42,830 bases of DNA from Entamoeba histolytica HM-1:IMSS (lineage: Eukaryota > Evosea > Mastigamoebida > Endamoebidae), in the NCBI RefSeq assembly GCF_000208925.1, contig NW_001914892.1, forward strand, positions 53,138 through 95,967. Direction: 5' to 3'. Made by a program: the position numbers and the translations under genes. The notes below the pieces were generated by a model. The model worked only from the letters and a program-made list of their open reading frames with translations. It was not told the DNA's origin and did not search any database. Below are positions 1-8,363 of the stretch, one piece after another. The number at the start of each line of letters is the position of its first letter. Position 1 is the first letter of the stretch.

Positions 1-27
1 ATAAAAATTATTAAAGTAAATTTCATT

Positions 28-387
28 ATGATACTCTTCTTTATGATATTGATCTTCACTGCTTTTGGATATGAACCATTTTTTGAAGAAATTAATTGCC
101 AAGAATTTAATAAAAATTGTAGAGAATGTGTACGATATGTTCAAAATTTTAAAGACAATATTCGAGGATGTCAATGGTGTGATATGCCAAATTACTTTGA
201 CTCATATTGTTTTAATCCAAACACTACTATTTGTAAAGGTAAAATACAAGAAATATGTCAATTAGATCCATTAATAATGTCAGTTGTTAGTGTATTATGT
301 TTACTTCCATTATTAATAGTTATATTACTAATAGTCTTACCATCCCTTATTTCTTGTATTAAAAAGCGTCAAACAAAACAAGATTAA
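28..387 (+). CDS. Small type I membrane protein with PSI-like cysteine-rich ectodomain
   Basis: The 119-aa protein starts with a hydrophobic signal peptide (about residues 1-14). A cysteine-rich segment follows (residues 24-79), with spacing of the kind C..C..C ... CQWC ... C ... C. A single membrane span covers about residues 83-107, and a short basic tail (KKRQTKQD) ends the protein. The CxWC core resembles the plexin-semaphorin-integrin (PSI) fold. The overall plan of signal, PSI, one TM and short tail resembles PTTG1IP-type proteins. What is seen is the topology and the cysteine pattern; the PSI assignment is a pattern judgement. The protein probably sits in the secretory or plasma membrane with its disulphide-rich domain outside. 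The 5' edge is only 27 bases into the window, so the promoter is not visible. The gene converges on the BTB/SPRY-like gene, whose stop lies 69 bases away. Confidence 0.75.
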   Translation: MILFFMILIFTAFGYEPFFEEINCQEFNKNCRECVRYVQNFKDNIRGCQWCDMPNYFDSYCFNPNTTICKGKIQEICQLDPLIMSVVSVLCLLPLLIVILLIVLPSLISCIKKRQTKQD

Positions 388-455
388 CTTGTCTTTTTAT
401 ATATTTTCTTCTAAAAGAAAAAACCTTTCTTATTTACTTTCTTTTAAAGTGTTAT

Positions 456-1469
456 TCAATTATTACTTAAATGACTAATTTGGATGATTTGTTCTTTATA
501 CTTCATAATAACAAATGGATAAAAATAAGTCCCTTTTACCTTTACATTGATTTGCTTTTCATCATTGAGTTGAATTTGAACAATTTGATTGTCAGTATCA
601 AAAGTAAACCAAATATCATCTTCTTCTTCAATAGAATGAAATGACATTTGTTGTTCATTTCTTTGAAATTCATTAGAAACAATATACCCACCTTTTATTG
701 GAAGATATACTCCACTTCCTAAAACATCATTTTTATCAGTACAACATCCAATAATAATACAATATCCATATGGATATTCTCCAATAGATTCAACAGTAAA
801 ACATACTTTAGTAATTTCTTTGTCAATAATAAGAATTGACTTATTTTGGTCATTTTGTGTTTTTTGAATAGAAACACCATCATCTATCATTTCATATGTA
901 AATTCTCCATCAATTAAAATATCACTTTCTTTAATAATAATTGGATGTTTAAATGAATTAATACTTTTCCAATTTAATCCAAAATATTGAAATAATTGTA
1001 TAACTTGATTTCTTTCTTCTTCTTCAATTTCAGAAACTTCTTCACCTCTAAGATATTCAGTAACAAATCCAAATCCTTTTCCACTTAAATTGATAACATT
1101 AATTTCTTTACATTCTTTTAATAATTTCTCAGCATATTTCTTTGGAATTTTATATGAACAATCAATAAATTGAATTGTTACTATATCTTTAATAGAATAT
1201 TTTTGGTTATTTAATTTAATATTTCTTTGTTGAAGACTTAAAAGGAGATGTTGGTTATAAAGTTCATAAGCTCTAAGTATTTCAATTTCTTCTTTAATTG
1301 ATTGGTCAGATAATGTTTTTGATGTAGATAACATTTCTTTTATTTGGCTTGACACACTATCAATTTTATTTTCTATTTCTTTGTTCCATTCATCAAAGTG
1401 TCTTTTTTGTTCTTCTAATTGATTACCAATTATATTAGTAATCATTGTAGTTTGTTCAATTAAGTTCAT
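456..1469 (-). CDS. Coiled-coil protein with BTB/T1-like and SPRY-like domains
   Basis: The start is the ATG at 1469; the open frame reaches 1478 only through a TTG codon. The protein has 337 aa. Residues about 8-75 are a charged helical, coiled-coil-like segment. About 88-180 look like a potassium-channel T1/BTB fold (VTIQFIDCSYKIPKKYAEKL, then ...LFQYFGLNW). About 188-330 form a beta-rich SPRY/B30.2-like module, containing GYCIIIGCC, SGVYLPIKGGYI, DDIWFTFD and a terminal YPFVIMK strand. BTB-plus-SPRY proteins often act as adaptors, for example in ubiquitin ligation, but nothing here proves that role. The domain calls rest on residue patterns and are moderate; the gene itself is secure because of its length and codon use. 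Confidence 0.7.
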   Translation of the reverse strand: MNLIEQTTMITNIIGNQLEEQKRHFDEWNKEIENKIDSVSSQIKEMLSTSKTLSDQSIKEEIEILRAYELYNQHLLLSLQQRNIKLNNQKYSIKDIVTIQFIDCSYKIPKKYAEKLLKECKEINVINLSGKGFGFVTEYLRGEEVSEIEEEERNQVIQLFQYFGLNWKSINSFKHPIIIKESDILIDGEFTYEMIDDGVSIQKTQNDQNKSILIIDKEITKVCFTVESIGEYPYGYCIIIGCCTDKNDVLGSGVYLPIKGGYIVSNEFQRNEQQMSFHSIEEEDDIWFTFDTDNQIVQIQLNDEKQINVKVKGTYFYPFVIMKYKEQIIQISHLSNN

Positions 1470-1593
1470 AGTAAACAATAAATGGAACTTTAAGATTTAG
1501 AATAGAAAAAAATATAATAAATATAATAGAAATATAATAGAAATTTAATAAAAATTTAATAAATTATTATGAGGTTTAACGAAATAACACAAT

Positions 1594-2412
1594 TTAATCA
1601 TTTATTGGAAATTGAGTTATTATATCATCAGTTAATTTCATTTCATTACATGTTCTACAAATTCCTTTTTCACAATCATTTAAAAATGGTTGATAAGGTT
1701 TTAAACAATATCTACATTGAAAATTATTTGAACCTTCTTCAATTTTTTGAGCAGTTGAAATAATAGTATTTGGAGTTTGGTCAAATTCTATTTCTAAATC
1801 ATCAACAAATTGTTGTGCTCTCATTTCTAAAGTTTCATTAAGAGAACGAGGTATTTTATCAGAATAATTCAAATACTCAAGTACTTCTTTTTCAGTAAAA
1901 TCAACTGGTCTTGATACAATAAGGTCTTTATAATAATACTCGTATTTACCAATTGAAGGAACCATTTTTACATCACCTTCAATAACTGCAGCTAAAATTC
2001 TTCCAGCTTTTAATGTCATATTTGATCCATCCACCCAAACGTGTTTTCTTTTTTTATTTGATTTACTTTTAAAAATTATATATCTTTCATATAAATGATA
2101 TGGAAGGTCTTTTATTTCATTTTGATCTATACAACAAATTTCACAATTATATAATGGTACTTTTCTTTGTTTATCTTCTTCAATAAACATGTTTAATAAT
2201 TTAATTGTATATTCATATGTTAATGTATGATCATTTATTATATAAAACGTTATTTGGTCATTACGTTTTAATGCTCCATTTAAATAATATTTAAATTTCT
2301 TATAATGTAATATTTCAAAACATTCTCGACAAATATATCCAGTTCTAAATGGCTTTAATGAAATATCTTTACGATGACAATCTTTACATTCAATGTTTGT
2401 ATTTTGTTGCAT
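1594..2412 (-). CDS. CTU2: Cytoplasmic tRNA 2-thiolation protein 2 (CTU2/NCS2-like)
   Basis: The start is the ATG at 2412. The frame is open to 2457, but only a TTG would start it there. The 272-aa protein opens with a zinc ribbon (C9, C12, C28, C31) in the context C..C ... RTGYICRECF ... KFKYYL, which is the CTU2/NCS2 N-terminal signature. Further in, ISxxDxV-type segments include IVSRPVDFTEKEVLEYLNYS, matching the family's 'RPlr.f..kEv..Y' block. A second CxxC..CxxC cluster closes the protein (FQCRYC ... GICRTC). CTU2 pairs with CTU1 to thiolate the wobble uridine of Lys, Glu and Gln tRNAs in the cytosol, using sulphur relayed by URM1. The PP-loop glycine/serine motif is absent near residues 50-62. 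This fits the non-catalytic CTU2 subunit better than CTU1. A reverse-oriented AAACCCTT box lies at 2441-2450. Confidence 0.72.
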   Translation of the reverse strand: MQQNTNIECKDCHRKDISLKPFRTGYICRECFEILHYKKFKYYLNGALKRNDQITFYIINDHTLTYEYTIKLLNMFIEEDKQRKVPLYNCEICCIDQNEIKDLPYHLYERYIIFKSKSNKKRKHVWVDGSNMTLKAGRILAAVIEGDVKMVPSIGKYEYYYKDLIVSRPVDFTEKEVLEYLNYSDKIPRSLNETLEMRAQQFVDDLEIEFDQTPNTIISTAQKIEEGSNNFQCRYCLKPYQPFLNDCEKGICRTCNEMKLTDDIITQFPIND

Positions 2413-2535
2413 GGTATTTAATGGTTTTTGTTTTGAAAAAAAGGGTTTTTTATTCAAATAAAAATATTTTGTTTTTTCTTTATTTTGATTTTTTTGTTAT
2501 AACAAAAAAAAACTTTTAATTTTTATTTCTATCTA

Positions 2536-2691
2536 ATGAACAATAAAGAAACTAAAAAACAGGAATTACTCTTTGAAATGAAATATCAAAGTTACATGAT
2601 TCTTTTTGATCAAAAATGGGATTCTTTAAAATATTCTCCTAGTCCAATTCAACCTGTTAAACCTTCTCCTTCAAAACATAAATTACAATAA
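2536..2691 (+). CDS. Possible 51-aa small protein
   Basis: An ATG at 2536 opens a 51-codon frame ending in TAA at 2689-2691. It lies between the divergent CTU2 gene and the RhoGEF gene. The product begins MNNKETKKQELLFEMK and has a charged helical N-half, a YMILFDQKWDSLKYS middle, and a proline-rich end (SPSPIQPVKPSPSK). Its amino-acid composition is more gene-like than that of other short frames in the spacers. It is preceded by a T-rich stretch, as many genes here are. I recognise no family. It may be a genuine small protein gene or a chance ORF; only expression or conservation in a sister species would decide. Confidence 0.4.
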   Translation: MNNKETKKQELLFEMKYQSYMILFDQKWDSLKYSPSPIQPVKPSPSKHKLQ

Positions 2692-2884
2692 ACTTATTTT
2701 TTCCTTTAATCTCAATAATCCGTTTCAAAGTTTTTTCATTTAATTAAATCTACTGTAAATTTATCATATTTTAGTTTATCAATGATTAAAAAGAAATGTT
2801 GCTCTTTCTTTTCCTTTTTTTTTTAAAGAAAGAGAAAAAACTATGAAAGTAACTTCTTAGTTTTGTGTATTTTCTTATTAGTCT

Positions 2885-5044
2885 ATGAACTCCAACGTAT
2901 TATATCAGTTACCTCCAAAAAAAGTTTTAACTGGAGCTCCACCATTACCTAAACATCCTCAGAAAAACTTCCCTTCTTCTACAAAACACCTTCAACAACC
3001 TCCAAAAGAAAATAAATTAACCCAAAATGATAATAAAATAGAGGTTTTACATGAACTGCCAAAACAGCCTCTAAAAGCTCCACCATTACCTCCTTTACCA
3101 AAAGGAGCTAAACCAAAAGTTTCACCTAATCCTAATTCTCCACCTAAACCAAAAGAAACACTACCCCCTCAAAGTCAAAGACCTATAATACCAAAACTTG
3201 AAGTCCCAAACTCTCCAAAACAACACTTATCAAATCCTCAAAGGTCTAATACTTCACCAATCAAACCTACAGATATTCATAATGAGACTATTACACAGTA
3301 TTCTACACAAAAACAAACACCAAGGTCACAATGTGATATTGAAAAACACCTTCAAAAACAAAGGGCTTCTGTTGGTTCAACCCAACCATTATATGCTTTA
3401 TCCCCAAGACAACATATTTCTACCCCAGTCAAAGGTGTTCCTAAAGAGCCAACATTGACAAATAACTTTTTTAAGAAAACAACCCATATATCTCCTCGTC
3501 AGTTTAGTGGAGATTCTTTTATTGTGAATACTTCTTCATCTACTAACTGTACGTCAGATATAACAACACCAAATAATAGTTCTACTTCTCCAAAAGTAAA
3601 TGATTTATCATGCCAAAGCCAAAAAGTGATTGAACCAATAACTACTCAAAACCTTGGAAATAACAAAGAAGAAACATCACAAGAAGATAAAGAAGAATTA
3701 AAACATTCAAGAAGAGGAATTGGTATTTTCTCAAAATTCTCTAAATCAAATGACTTATTAACTTCATCAACAAAAGACGAAAAGAAAAAAGAGAAAAAAG
3801 AAAAAAAAGTCAAAAGAAAAGGTGATGAGAATTGTGGGTATGAGATACAATCACCTCGTGTTGATATTGTTATTCAGCCAAATGATTTTTTAAAAAAGTA
3901 TGAGACATATATAATTAATGATGATGCTGAATCAAAAATTCGATTTATTCCTAAAAATCGTATTGGAGAAAAAGTTAATGGAAGTGAATTACTAATGCAT
4001 ACTGCTGAATTAATATTTACAGAATTCATGTTTTGTGCTCGATTACAAATATTTAAAACATGGTTTGAAGATATTATTAAAAAAGAAATTCCTTTATTAA
4101 AACATCAAGAAGATTTATTATTTGGTCCATTGGATTCATTAGTAGATTCTATCAGTCGTATGTGTTTAGAATTAGAACCGTTATATTATGAATTACTTGA
4201 CAATAATATAAATTTGGAAGATAAAATAGTTTTAGATATTATATTGAAATATTATGCTTTTGTTACTGGAGTCCAATCAGGTTCAGTTAATCTTTCAACT
4301 TCATTTCTTCCATTTGTTGCTCATTATACTTCATTAGCAACAAATATTGATGATTTTATTAAAGATAATAAACAACTTAATAAGTTAGTTACAATTCAAG
4401 TTAATTCATGTATTGATAAAAATATTAAACAATTTGCTGATTTATATTTTGCTCCAACACAGAGAATATGTAGATATGAATTATTACTTTCTAGTATATT
4501 AAAAGAAATTAAAGATAAAGAATGTAAAACAGCAAAATATTTAAATGAGACAATTATTTGTTATAAAGAAATGAATGTTAATATTAATGAGCTTATTTTT
4601 AAGTCTAAATATTTTTATTTAAAAAGATATGAGTATTTAGATCAAATATACAAATCAAACAAACCAATTATTATGGCAAATATTGTTAATACTCATTTTG
4701 ATTCTCCAGAACATTTTGTTTCTTATTATCAAGGATATAAAGGAGCGATTATTGGAAACTATAAAATTGAATTATGTATTTTTTATAATGGAATATTAAG
4801 AAAAGATATAAAAACATCTTCATTTGAATTTTATCCAATTGAAACAATATACAATGAATTAACTGAGAAAGAAGAAGATAGTTTAACTGAAAATGATATT
4901 TATTTTTATGACGCTAAAAAGAAAAAGTCTCAAATTATCACAATGACTTCAATAGAACAACGAGACCAATTTAATTTTAATCTTCGTTTAACATATGACC
5001 ATTTCATCAAATCACATAAGACAGAACTAACTAATGTTTTTTAA
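2885..5044 (+). CDS. Rho guanine nucleotide exchange factor (proline-rich, DH and PH-like)
   Basis: This is a 719-aa protein. Residues 1-270 are a disordered Pro/Ser/Thr-rich region with many PPLP and SPK-type runs, likely SH3-domain docking sites. Residues about 280-325 are lysine-rich. A Dbl-homology (DH) domain spans about 366-573, with a typical CR3 helix (APTQRICRYELLLSSILKEI) equivalent to the 'P.QRi.rY.lLL..i' signature. The region 574-719 has the length and strand pattern of a PH domain and ends in a helix (MTSIEQRDQFNFNLRLTYDH). DH-PH proteins load GTP onto Rho/Rac GTPases. In amoebae they control actin, motility and phagocytosis. No intron is needed. The partner GTPase cannot be told from sequence. 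Confidence 0.85.
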   Translation: MNSNVLYQLPPKKVLTGAPPLPKHPQKNFPSSTKHLQQPPKENKLTQNDNKIEVLHELPKQPLKAPPLPPLPKGAKPKVSPNPNSPPKPKETLPPQSQRPIIPKLEVPNSPKQHLSNPQRSNTSPIKPTDIHNETITQYSTQKQTPRSQCDIEKHLQKQRASVGSTQPLYALSPRQHISTPVKGVPKEPTLTNNFFKKTTHISPRQFSGDSFIVNTSSSTNCTSDITTPNNSSTSPKVNDLSCQSQKVIEPITTQNLGNNKEETSQEDKEELKHSRRGIGIFSKFSKSNDLLTSSTKDEKKKEKKEKKVKRKGDENCGYEIQSPRVDIVIQPNDFLKKYETYIINDDAESKIRFIPKNRIGEKVNGSELLMHTAELIFTEFMFCARLQIFKTWFEDIIKKEIPLLKHQEDLLFGPLDSLVDSISRMCLELEPLYYELLDNNINLEDKIVLDIILKYYAFVTGVQSGSVNLSTSFLPFVAHYTSLATNIDDFIKDNKQLNKLVTIQVNSCIDKNIKQFADLYFAPTQRICRYELLLSSILKEIKDKECKTAKYLNETIICYKEMNVNINELIFKSKYFYLKRYEYLDQIYKSNKPIIMANIVNTHFDSPEHFVSYYQGYKGAIIGNYKIELCIFYNGILRKDIKTSSFEFYPIETIYNELTEKEEDSLTENDIYFYDAKKKKSQIITMTSIEQRDQFNFNLRLTYDHFIKSHKTELTNVF

Positions 5045-5159
5045 ATCAAATTCTTTGTTTATTCTTTTGATTTTAAATTCTCTTTAATTATTGATTCATT
5101 TTAAAAATATATTAAATTTCAATTGAGTTTGGGCAATTTTCATTGATTTTCTAGTGGTT

Positions 5160-5163
5160 GAAC
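5160..5163 (+). promoter_or_regulatory. GAAC core element of the ankyrin-patatin gene
   Basis: TTGAACTC stands 33 bases before the ATG at 5193, supporting that start over the upstream GTG. Confidence 0.45.
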
Positions 5164-5192
5164 TCAAAAAAATAGTATTGACACTTCAAACT

Positions 5193-6958
5193 ATGGAGTT
5201 GTGTGAACTTATTCTTACTGACACTGAACGTGTTAAAAATGAGTTAATAAAAAATGGTCCAAGTCAGTTAGTTGGAACTATTTGGTTTGATAAAATGATA
5301 CACATTTGTTGCGAAAAAGAGTTTGTGTCTTATTTTTTGTAGAATAATAAAAAGAATGAAGTAGCTTAAAAGAAACAAAGGTTTAATGAATTAGTTACAA
5401 AGATATATTGGAGTTATTATTTAATTTTGAACCAAAGAAAGTTTCTTGTCTTGACATTGATGGTAGAACTCCTTTAATGAATGCAATTCTTAATAAAAGT
5501 TTGAATGTTGCATTATTATTACTGACAAATGGAGATTGTTGTTTAGGAACTATTGACTCATATGGAAATACATTACTACATTATATATCATACTCACCAT
5601 TTACTGATATGATATTATTATTATGTAAAAAATTGATTGAAGAATATCCAGTATTTATTGGTATGAAAAATTTAAAAGGAGAAACTCCTCTTCATATTTC
5701 AGTCAAGATGGGAAATATTGAGTTTGTTGATTTTCTTCTTTATAATGGTGCTAGAGTAGAAGATAAAACTTTTGATGGTAAAAGTGTCATGGAATATGCT
5801 TTTTTTGCTAAAAACAATTCAGGAAATATTATCCAAAAGTTACAGAATTATCAAGATGTAATAAGTCATACAGAAAATAAAGAACAAAAAGAAACTAAAT
5901 TTGAAAGACATGATGTTGTTATACATGAAACAAAAACTTCATTATTTAATTTTACGTTGTTTAAAACCAAAGAACAAATGAGAAAAGAATATGAAAATGA
6001 TTTTAAAATTTTACTTGACTCATTTCATCTAAATGAAAAAATGACATTTCCTCTTGACTCATTTAATAGAAAAAAAAAGTTTAGAATGATTTCTATTGAT
6101 GGTGGAGGAAGTAAATGTACTTTACAAGCTCTAATATTTGCACGGTTAGTTAATAAATTTCCAACATTACTAGAAGAAGTTAATTTGTTTTGTGGTGTAT
6201 CAGCATCAAGTTTCATTTGTGCTGACTTAGCCCTTGGGATAGAACCACAAGATGTTGCAAAGATTATGATAGAAATGACAAAACATATGTTTGAAAAGAA
6301 GTCACGAGGATATACAGAGTCATTATATTCAAATACATATATTATTGATGTTGCTAATATGACTTATGGAGAAAAGAAATTAACTGACCTTAAACGAAAT
6401 ATTCTAATAAATGCTTTTCAATTTGATTCGGGAGAAAATGACCCAAATAGATGTTGTAAAGCTTGTGTATTCAATAACTTTATTCCAGGACATGATTGTA
6501 AAATTGCTGATGCATGTCTAAGATCTTCTGCTGCTGTTGGTTATTATCCACCATATCAAGGATATGCTGATGGTGGAATTTTTGAAAATAATCCATGTGT
6601 TTGTGCTTTTCCATATGTATTTGGTGATAAAGGATTTAAGGCTGACATACAAAATACTGTTTGCCTTTCTATTTCATCAGGAAGACCACCAGTTAATTAT
6701 ATGGATAGAAATAAATATACAGATGCAGGAATGTTTCAATTATTACCTATTACAATGGATGGATTCTTTTGGAGTAGAAAGTCAATGGCAGATGATGTTG
6801 CAAAAGGTTTTTTAGGTGATCGTTATATGAGATTTGATCCAGTATTGCCAGGCAACCTTGACTTAGATTGTAGTGATCAAATTGATAAGATAATTGAAAT
6901 TGGGAATACTATTGATATCACCTCAATAGAAGATTGGATTAAAAGATATTGGCTTTGA
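5193..6958 (+). CDS. Ankyrin-repeat patatin-like phospholipase (iPLA2-type), two exons
   Basis: The model is join(5193..5320, 5395..6958), 563 aa. The ATG at 5193 is chosen because the frame above it has only a GTG at 5154; a GAAC box lies at 5160-5163. The intron 5321-5394 (GTTTGT...TTAG, phase 2) restores an ankyrin helix reading CEK-DYKDILELLF. Ankyrin repeats fill about residues 20-190 (DGRTPLMNA, YGNTLLHY, KGETPLHISV). A linker follows, then a patatin domain from about 270: the oxyanion loop DGGGSK at 278-283, the nucleophile elbow GVSAS (Ser312), and the catalytic aspartate in ADGG (Asp435). Ankyrin plus patatin is the architecture of calcium-independent PLA2 (PNPLA9), which hydrolyses membrane phospholipids to lysophospholipid and fatty acid. 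The elbow is GxSxS rather than GxSxG. A decayed paralogue lies at 31843-33649. Confidence 0.85.
5321..5394 (+). other. Intron of ankyrin-patatin gene
   Basis: A 74-nt intron runs from GTTTGTGT to GAATTAG and is phase 2. Unspliced, the frame stops at 5340-5342. Splicing joins GA to T (an Asp codon) and continues the ankyrin repeat. The paralogue at 33.4 kb has an intron at the equivalent place and in the same phase. Confidence 0.85.
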
Positions 6959-6986
6959 AACAATAATGAATTAATTAAATATTGGC

Positions 6987-8363
6987 TCATTCTGATTCTA
7001 TCTTTGTTGGTAATGTTTCTTCTTGTTGAACCTCAGTTTTTAGTTCCCCTTCTGGTTCAAAACCTTCATCTAAAGTAGGAGGGGCATTATAGTATTGTTG
7101 ATATTCAGTCACTAAATCAATAAGATCAGCTTCTGCTTCTTCAAATTCACTTTCTTCCATTCCTTCTTCTGTATACAAATAGATAAATGCTTTTTTTCTT
7201 AGCATAGAAACAAACTGTTTGTAAACTCTTTTAAACATATCAGATATAGCTGTTGAATTCGATATCAATGTACCTGACAAATCCAACCCTTTAGGTGGAA
7301 CGTCACAGACAGCTAATTGCATATTATTTGGAATCCATGGAATGAATAAATCTGGATTTTTTTCTCTTACTCTAAATAATTGTTCTTCAACATCATGAGT
7401 TGAAACTTTCCCTCTTATAATACAAGAAGAAGTAAAGTATTTCCCAGATTGAGGGTCAAAGTCAACAAGTGTATTTTTCTTTTCAAATAATTGTTGAATA
7501 ATTTCTTGTACATTTAAACTTTCGTATTTCATTGAAAGAGCATTTGATACTGGAGCAATGGATGATGAAAAAAAGTGAAGTCTTGGATATGGATTCATAT
7601 TAACTGCAAGTTTCCTCAAGTCTTGGTTTAGTTGACCTGGAAATCTCAAAGAGCAAGTAATTCCAGACATTACAGAAGAGATTAATGTGTTAAGAGATTC
7701 ATATGATGGTTTTGGTTCTTTCATAATATCTGAAGTAATTTTATATAATGCTTCATTATCAAAACAAAAGGTGATAGCAGATGATTCAAGTAATTTGTGA
7801 ATACTTAATACACAATTATAAGGTTCTACAACAGTTTCACTAACGGTAGGTGATGGAACAACAGAATAAGTAGATATAATTTTGTCATAAAATTCTTCTT
7901 TTAATTTACTGAGTAATAATGTTCCAAGTCCTGACCCAGTTCCTCCTCCAAGTGAGTGAGTTACCTGAAACCCTTGAAGACATTCACATGCCTCAACTTC
8001 TTTTCTAACATTTTCCATCACCTTTTCACACAAACTACTTCCTTCACTATAATGACCTTTTCCCCAATTATTTCCTGCTCCTCCATTACCAAAGATGAAA
8101 GAGTCTGGTTTAAACAAATGACCCACTTTACCAACTTTCACTGCATCAAGAGTCCCTGGTTCTAAGTCAACGTTGACTGATCGTGGAACATATCTTTTTG
8201 TAGAACTCTCGTTGAAATAAACATTCAATCGTTGTTGTTGAAGTTTATTGCCTTGAAACACTCCATCTGATGACAATCCATGTTCTTGACTGATAAGGTC
8301 CCAAAACTTTTCTCCAACTTGATTCCCACATTGTCCGATTTGAAGGCTAATAATTTCACGCAT
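6987..8363 (-). CDS. TUBG: Gamma-tubulin
   Basis: The 458-aa protein begins MREIISLQIGQCGNQVGEKF, the gamma-tubulin N terminus. The tubulin GTP-binding signature GGGTGSG is at residues 139-145. The following helix, loop and strand blocks match the tubulin/FtsZ GTPase and C-terminal domains. An acidic tail carries EEGMEESEFEEAEADL and then a further Glu/Pro-rich extension. Gamma-tubulin forms the ring complexes that nucleate spindle microtubules; in Entamoeba the spindle is intranuclear. The length is close to the family norm of about 450. The gene is intronless and convergent with the patatin gene, whose stop is 28 bases from its own. Its 5' side faces the 1.9-kb spacer. An AT-rich TTTAAATATC element lies about 20-30 bases upstream of the ATG on the coding strand. 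Confidence 0.97.
   Translation of the reverse strand: MREIISLQIGQCGNQVGEKFWDLISQEHGLSSDGVFQGNKLQQQRLNVYFNESSTKRYVPRSVNVDLEPGTLDAVKVGKVGHLFKPDSFIFGNGGAGNNWGKGHYSEGSSLCEKVMENVRKEVEACECLQGFQVTHSLGGGTGSGLGTLLLSKLKEEFYDKIISTYSVVPSPTVSETVVEPYNCVLSIHKLLESSAITFCFDNEALYKITSDIMKEPKPSYESLNTLISSVMSGITCSLRFPGQLNQDLRKLAVNMNPYPRLHFFSSSIAPVSNALSMKYESLNVQEIIQQLFEKKNTLVDFDPQSGKYFTSSCIIRGKVSTHDVEEQLFRVREKNPDLFIPWIPNNMQLAVCDVPPKGLDLSGTLISNSTAISDMFKRVYKQFVSMLRKKAFIYLYTEEGMEESEFEEAEADLIDLVTEYQQYYNAPPTLDEGFEPEGELKTEVQQEETLPTKIESE

Noticed and set aside
5154..5342. Separate 62-aa gene starting at 5154
   Set aside because: It begins with GTG and ends inside an intron; it is exon 1 of the ankyrin-patatin gene.
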